DNA of 51,762 nucleotides from Salinibacillus xinjiangensis (GTDB taxonomy: Bacteria; Bacillota; Bacilli; Bacillales; Alkalibacillaceae), in assembly GCF_009649735.1 (NCBI RefSeq), contig NZ_WJNH01000017.1, positions 1-51,762 of the forward strand. The letters are read 5' to 3'. Below the pieces are notes generated by a model. The model saw only the letters and a list, made by a program, of their open reading frames with translations, made no database searches and had not been told where the DNA came from. The translations under genes and the position numbers were made by a program. The stretch's first letter is position 1. Each line of letters begins with the position of its first letter. Positions 46,630 to 51,762 of this stretch are shown here, piece after piece.

Positions 46630-47460
46630 GTGGGTAGAAAATTAAGAATGGGATCACATCTTTATCATTTGAATCATAAAACGCTTATCATGGGAATTTT
46701 AAATGTAACCCCAGATTCTTTTTCAGATGGCGGTAAATTTAACGAAGAGAACCGAGCAATTGAACATGCTTTAAAGATGAAAGAAGATGGAGCAGATATT
46801 ATTGACATTGGTGGGGAATCCACACGCCCTGGACATGAGCCGGTTTCAAATGAAGAAGAAATTAATCGAGTGGTGCCTGCAATTAAGGCCATTAAGTCAA
46901 AGATGGACATACCTATTTCGGTTGATACATATAAGGCAGAAGTAGCGGAGCAGGCCGTTTTAGCGGGAGCCGATATGATCAATGATATATGGGGAGCCAA
47001 ACGGGAGCCTGAGATTGCTAAGGTAGCTGCTAAGTATGATGTTCCGATTATTTTAATGCAAAATCGGGATGATATGGAATATACAGACTTAATGGATGAT
47101 ATGAAAAAGGATTTAGAGGAAAGCATCGATATCGCTTTACAAGCAGGTGTGAAGGATGAGCATATTATTCTAGACCCCGGCATTGGCTTTGCTAAAACAA
47201 TGAAGGACAACCTGATTGCCATGCGTAGACTAAACGAATTACAACAACTTGGTTATCCTATTTTATTAGGTACCTCGCGCAAACGATTTATCGATTCGGT
47301 GCTACATTTACCTGTCGATGACCGTGTGGAAGGAACAGGTGCTACGGTATGCTTAGGAATTGAACGTGGAGTAGATATTGTGAGGGTCCATGATGTAAAA
47401 GAAATAGCTAGAATGGCGAAAATGATGGATGCAATGCTTGGGAAAAGTGAGGTTTTGTAA
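46630..47460 (+). CDS. folP: Dihydropteroate synthase
   Basis: A 276-residue TIM-barrel enzyme (Sul in B. subtilis) that joins 4-aminobenzoate to the pterin; target of sulfonamides. Motifs are GILNVTPDSFSDGG, DIGGESTRPG, DPGIGFAKT and GTSRKRFID. GTG 46630 follows GGAGTG at a good distance; GTG 46621, nine bases earlier, is the alternative. Its aminobenzoate supply (pabA/B/C) is not next to it here. folB begins one base after the stop. Confidence 0.95.
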   Translation: MGRKLRMGSHLYHLNHKTLIMGILNVTPDSFSDGGKFNEENRAIEHALKMKEDGADIIDIGGESTRPGHEPVSNEEEINRVVPAIKAIKSKMDIPISVDTYKAEVAEQAVLAGADMINDIWGAKREPEIAKVAAKYDVPIILMQNRDDMEYTDLMDDMKKDLEESIDIALQAGVKDEHIILDPGIGFAKTMKDNLIAMRRLNELQQLGYPILLGTSRKRFIDSVLHLPVDDRVEGTGATVCLGIERGVDIVRVHDVKEIARMAKMMDAMLGKSEVL

Positions 47461-47461
47461 G

Positions 47462-47824
47462 GTGGATAAAGTATTTGTTAAAGGTATGAAGTTTTATGGA
47501 TATCATGGCTTGTATCCTGAAGAAAAAAAACTAGGTCAACGCTATCAAGTCGATCTAACCATCGAGCATGACCTAAAGCAGGCGGGTCAAACCGATCAAA
47601 TGGCGGATAGCATTGATTATGGACGTGTTTATGAGGTGACGAAAAGGGTTGTTGAGGGAAGAGCGAAAAATTTGGTGGAAGCTCTAGCCGAGGATATTGC
47701 GAATCAAATGTTTATCACCTTTCCATCTATAAAAGGCATTACAATAAATGTACAAAAACCAGAAGCACCAATTCCAGGCCAATTCGAAGCTGTTGGTGTA
47801 GAAATTTATCGGGAGAATTCATGA
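47462..47824 (+). CDS. folB: Dihydroneopterin aldolase
   Basis: A 120-residue octameric aldolase cleaving dihydroneopterin to the 6-hydroxymethyl pterin used by folK. Visible are GMKFYGYHGLYPEEK (catalytic Glu22-type and Tyr), DYGRVYEV, and the conserved Lys in VQKPEAP. GTG 47462 lies nine bases after GTGAGG in the folP end; the ORF could be read longer from 47429 but only within folP. Its stop overlaps the folK start (ATGA). Confidence 0.94.
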   Translation: MDKVFVKGMKFYGYHGLYPEEKKLGQRYQVDLTIEHDLKQAGQTDQMADSIDYGRVYEVTKRVVEGRAKNLVEALAEDIANQMFITFPSIKGITINVQKPEAPIPGQFEAVGVEIYRENS

Positions 47825-48348
47825 TGAGACCAGCATATATCGCATTAGGATCAAATATTGAGCCAAGATACGACTGGCTGCAAAGTGCTATTCAGCATTT
47901 AAATAAACATTCAGACATTAGCGTTGAGAGCCAATCAGAAATTTATGAAACAGAGCCTGTTGGGTATACAGATCAGGGAAATTTCTTAAATATGGTCGTC
48001 AAAATTGAGACGAGCTTAGCACCCTTTGAATTACTTTCTTATTGCCAGAATATTGAGACGCTCTTAGGGCGAAAGCGGGAAATAAGGTTTGGTCCACGAA
48101 CAGTAGACCTTGACATTTTATTGTATAATCAAGAAAATATGTATGGTGAACAATTAACCATTCCTCACCCAAGAATGGAGAAACGTGCATTTGTATTAAT
48201 ACCACTGGCTGATTTAAATGATCAGCTCGTGATTCGAGGAAAAACGGTAAAGGAATTACTAAGTCAATTACCACAACAAGATTATAAAGGAGTAGCAAAA
48301 TGGATAGACAAAAGTGGGGTAGGAGAATCAGGTCCTTTCGTAAATTAA
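47821..48348 (+). CDS. folK: HPPK, 2-amino-4-hydroxy-6-hydroxymethyldihydropteridine pyrophosphokinase
   Basis: A 175-residue kinase that activates the pterin with pyrophosphate from ATP for folP. Signature: RFGPRTVDLDILLY with both Asp residues, and YIALGSNIEPR at the start. The start is ATG 47821 (a second ATG follows at once). It overlaps folB by 4 and yazB by 49 bases. The order folP-folB-folK keeps three successive steps in a single unit. Confidence 0.95.
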   Translation: MMRPAYIALGSNIEPRYDWLQSAIQHLNKHSDISVESQSEIYETEPVGYTDQGNFLNMVVKIETSLAPFELLSYCQNIETLLGRKREIRFGPRTVDLDILLYNQENMYGEQLTIPHPRMEKRAFVLIPLADLNDQLVIRGKTVKELLSQLPQQDYKGVAKWIDKSGVGESGPFVN

Positions 48349-48545
48349 AAGGATTTACTCAGGTTGAATTTGCTAAACATATTGGCTATTCCGTATCAAT
48401 AGTTGGAGAAGTTGAACGTGGCGTAAGGATGCCTGATAGAACCTTTCTATCGCGTGTCTCTACTGTTTTAGATATTTCGATTGCTGAATTAACACCAGAC
48501 GAATATACAACACAATTAGAAGGAAAGGGGGAGGATTATGTTTAA
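48300..48545 (+). CDS. yazB: Small HTH (Xre/Cro family) protein YazB
   Basis: An 81-residue DNA-binding protein with a Cro/C1-type helix-turn-helix (about 6-62: IRSFRKLKGFTQVEFAKHIG and SIVGEVERGVRMP). It may sense or tune the folate/dus operon; no target is known. ATG 48300 follows AAAGGAGTAG inside folK, so it overlaps folK by 49 bases and dusB by 8. B. subtilis YazB (69 residues) is at the same place. Confidence 0.88.
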   Translation: MDRQKWGRRIRSFRKLKGFTQVEFAKHIGYSVSIVGEVERGVRMPDRTFLSRVSTVLDISIAELTPDEYTTQLEGKGEDYV

Positions 48546-49527
48546 GATTGGGGATATTGAAATCCCGAACCAGGTAGTACTTGCTCCCATGGCAGGAGTA
48601 TGTAACTCAGCCTTCCGATTAACAGTGAAGGAGTTTGGAGCGGGCTTAGTTTGTGCAGAGATGGTTAGCGATAAAGGGATTGTCAATAAGAACAAGAGGA
48701 CCATGAAATTGCTTTATATCGATGAGGAAGAAAAGCCAATGAGTTTACAAATCTTTGGTGGGGAAAAGCAAACTTTGGTTGAAGCGGCTCAGTTTGTTGA
48801 TCAAAACACCAATGCTGATATCATTGACATTAATATGGGATGTCCTGTGCCTAAAATAACCAAATGTGATGCAGGTTCAAAATGGCTGCTTGAACCAGAT
48901 AAGATTTATGAAATGGTGTCAGCAGTTGTAGATTCTGTAAATAAACCTGTCACCGTTAAAATGAGAACAGGTTGGGATGACCAGCATATCTATGCAATTG
49001 AAAATGCTAAAGCCATTGAGTCGGCTGGTGCAAAAGCCCTTGCTCTACATGGTCGTACAAGAGCACAATTGTACGAGGGTATTGCAGATTGGGATATCGT
49101 TAAACAAGTGAAAGAAACCATTAACATTCCAGTTATCGGGAATGGAGATATATCTACTCCTCAGGATGCCAAGCGCCGTTTAGAGGAAACTGGTGTTGAT
49201 GCTGTTATGATTGGTCGTGCTGCATTAGGGAACCCGTGGATTATTTATCGTACGGTTAAGTATTTAGAAACAGGAGAATTAATTGAAGAGCCATCTCCAA
49301 GTGAAAAAATTGATGTGTGTAAGCTCCACATGAAACGTCTTATTGCCTTAAAGGGTGAAAAAACGGCAATCCTAGAAATGCGTAAACATTCAGCGTGGTA
49401 CTTGAAAGGCCTAAAAGGTAATGGTAAAGTAAGAAAACGTATAAACGAATGTGAAACTGAAGAAGGTTTAATCAACATTCTAGAGGACTATACTAATGAA
49501 TTAGAAGCAAGAGTAATGGTATCGTAA
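48538..49527 (+). CDS. dusB: tRNA-dihydrouridine synthase B
   Basis: A 329-residue flavoenzyme reducing uridines in tRNA D-loops. Catalytic Cys102 is in INMGCPVPKI, with FMN-site motifs VLAPMAGV, QIFGG, VKMRTGW, LHGRTRAQLYEG and GNGDI. AAGGGGGAGG precedes ATG 48538 inside the end of yazB. It ends the folP unit, with a terminator after. Confidence 0.95.
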   Translation: MFKIGDIEIPNQVVLAPMAGVCNSAFRLTVKEFGAGLVCAEMVSDKGIVNKNKRTMKLLYIDEEEKPMSLQIFGGEKQTLVEAAQFVDQNTNADIIDINMGCPVPKITKCDAGSKWLLEPDKIYEMVSAVVDSVNKPVTVKMRTGWDDQHIYAIENAKAIESAGAKALALHGRTRAQLYEGIADWDIVKQVKETINIPVIGNGDISTPQDAKRRLEETGVDAVMIGRAALGNPWIIYRTVKYLETGELIEEPSPSEKIDVCKLHMKRLIALKGEKTAILEMRKHSAWYLKGLKGNGKVRKRINECETEEGLINILEDYTNELEARVMVS

Positions 49528-49571
49528 TACTTGGTGTACAGTGGACAGCATAGAAAGAAAAAACAAAGCTT

Positions 49572-49600
49572 AAACTGCCAGGTCTACTGGCAGTTTTTTG
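49572..49600 (+). terminator. dusB terminator
   Basis: AAACTGCCAG (49572-49581) pairs with CTGGCAGTTT, then T run. Confidence 0.9.
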
Positions 49601-49623
49601 TAAATACTTAAGTTCTATAATAG

Positions 49624-51135
<1,512 letters not shown>

Positions 51136-51145
51136 TGGAGAGACT

Positions 51146-51186
51146 AAGCCATGGTAGAATGTATTTTCTATTATGGCTTTTTCTTT
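51146..51186 (+). terminator. lysS terminator
   Basis: AGCCATGGTAGAA pairs with TTCTATTATGGCT through 13 pairs with two wobbles, followed by TTTTTCTTTT. Confidence 0.85.
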
Positions 51187-51486
51187 TAGATTGTTTTTGG
51201 ATATGTGTTAATTTCTCTAATCTGAGGACGGGGGAAGTGTCTGTGGTTTTTGAGATTACTCTTTGTCGCTAGTAGAGCATATGCTAGGTGTCTGCCTTGG
51301 AGGTTCCTTTAAAATGAATTAAAGAATAAATGGATCAAAGGCGTAAATAATAAAAAAGTGTAATGTTTCAGAAAAAACTTACTTCATGAATTCCCTTGAA
51401 CTCATCTTAAATCCATGGTAAATTATTAAACGTTGCTTAAGACGCAGCGAAAAATAACAAAACGATTTCTGCAAAAAAATTAACAC
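51187..51486. other. Intergenic stretch without recognisable features
   Basis: About 300 bases between the lysS terminator and the rrn promoters. Neither open frame nor hairpin nor repeat unit seen. The sequence becomes AT-rich toward the promoters. Confidence 0.6.
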
Positions 51487-51516
51487 TTGAATCTGATGGG
51501 GGAATCGTGATAAATT
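51487..51516 (+). promoter_or_regulatory. Possible upstream rrn promoter (P1)
   Basis: TTGAAT (51487-51492) and TAAATT (51511-51516) are spaced 18 bp, about 75 bases before the main promoter. Tandem P1/P2 is usual for rrn operons; this match is weak. Confidence 0.35.
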
Positions 51517-51562
51517 ATTATCTGTCGCTTTGTTGTGACTGAATAACAAATTAAAAAATTTA

Positions 51563-51591
51563 TTGACACAAACTTGTTAATTTGTTATATT
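51563..51591 (+). promoter_or_regulatory. rrn promoter (P2) with upstream A/T element
   Basis: TTGACA (51563-51568) and TATATT (51586-51591) have the ideal 17-bp spacing, with an extended TG (51583-51584). AAATTAAAAAATTTA directly upstream looks like an UP element. Confidence 0.9.
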
Positions 51592-51625
51592 AATAAAGTC
51601 GCTATTTTGAGAGGCGACATTATTC

Positions 51626-51646
51626 GAACCTTGAAAACTGAACAAA
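51626..51646 (+). promoter_or_regulatory. rrn leader box A antitermination site
   Basis: GAACCTTGAAAACTGAAC is the standard Bacillus rrn leader sequence recognised by the NusB-S10 antitermination complex. Confidence 0.8.
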
Positions 51647-51722
51647 CCAACCAGTACGTCAATTCGCTATTTTAATAGCAATTTGAATTAATTATGAGCT
51701 TTATGGATTTCAACATCCAATA

Positions 51723-51762
51723 TTTTTTGGAGAGTTTGATCTTGGCTCAGGACGAACGCTGG
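51723..51762 (+). rRNA. rrs: 16S ribosomal RNA (5' end, partial)
   Basis: The first 40 bases of 16S rRNA are present: GGAGAGTTTGATC, then TTGGCTCAGGACGAACGC, which is diagnostic. The gene continues beyond the window. The base after GATC is T, whereas B. subtilis has C. The 5' end is set approximately. Confidence 0.93.

Noticed and set aside
46674-47222. Minus-strand open frame of 182 codons inside folP
   Set aside because: Antisense shadow of a strongly conserved gene; composition is Ser/Ile-rich as expected from reversed codons, and there is no binding site.

Overview
The window is a low-GC Firmicutes chromosome segment from a spore-forming member of the Bacillaceae. Gene order follows the Bacillus subtilis origin-proximal interval between two ribosomal RNA operons almost gene for gene. 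It opens with a 5S rRNA end and closes with the promoter and first 40 bases of a 16S rRNA, both on the + strand. Sporulation genes read by sigma F, G, H and E, an abrB with tandem Spo0A boxes, and strong AGGAGG-type ribosome binding sites with many GTG and TTG starts all fit this. The 16S 5' end and divergence from B. subtilis suggest a halotolerant Oceanobacillus/Virgibacillus-like genus; that placement is inference.

Layout. 1-7.8 kb: 5S, csfB (gin), a PLP decarboxylase (yaaO), then tmk, darA, yaaR, holB, ricT, yabA, yabB and rsmI. 8-18.3 kb: abrB (the only minus-strand protein gene), metS, tatD, yabE, rnmV, rsmA, yabG, veg, sspF, ispE, purR. 18.5-27.5 kb: spoVG, glmU, prs, ctc, pth, fin, mfd, spoVT. 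27.9-33.1 kb: yabM, yabN, rqcP, yabP, yabQ, divIC, yabR. 33.5-40.9 kb: an unrecognised protein gene, two minus-strand tRNAs (Glu, Met), spoIIE, yabS, yabT, tilS, hprT. 41-51.1 kb: ftsH, hslO, yacD, cysK, folP, folB, folK, yazB, dusB, lysS. The end is the next rrn promoter region.

The genes are mostly housekeeping: replication clamp loading, translation and tRNA/rRNA modification, ribosome rescue, nucleotide and folate synthesis, cell-wall precursors and proteolysis. They are interleaved with sporulation regulators. csfB and fin both switch forespore sigma factors and both have sigma-F-like promoters; spoIIE activates sigma F; spoVT and sspF act later in the forespore; yabP, yabQ and yabG act in the mother cell.

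Against B. subtilis (from memory), xpaC-yaaN, yazA, yabJ, coaX and pabB-pabA-pabC are absent from their usual places, and one extra gene (33494-34081) is present. I see no prophage, insertion sequence or CRISPR. The unexplained signals are intergenic. One is an array of about 14 degenerate TGACnnGAAT units phased at about 21 bp between ftsH and hslO. A second, about 20 bp, phased AATTGC array lies between spoVT and yabM. A third is a hairpin-bearing repeat family with copies after rsmI (overlapping its stop codon), yabR and spoIIE. A further repeat pair lies near hprT and yabA.
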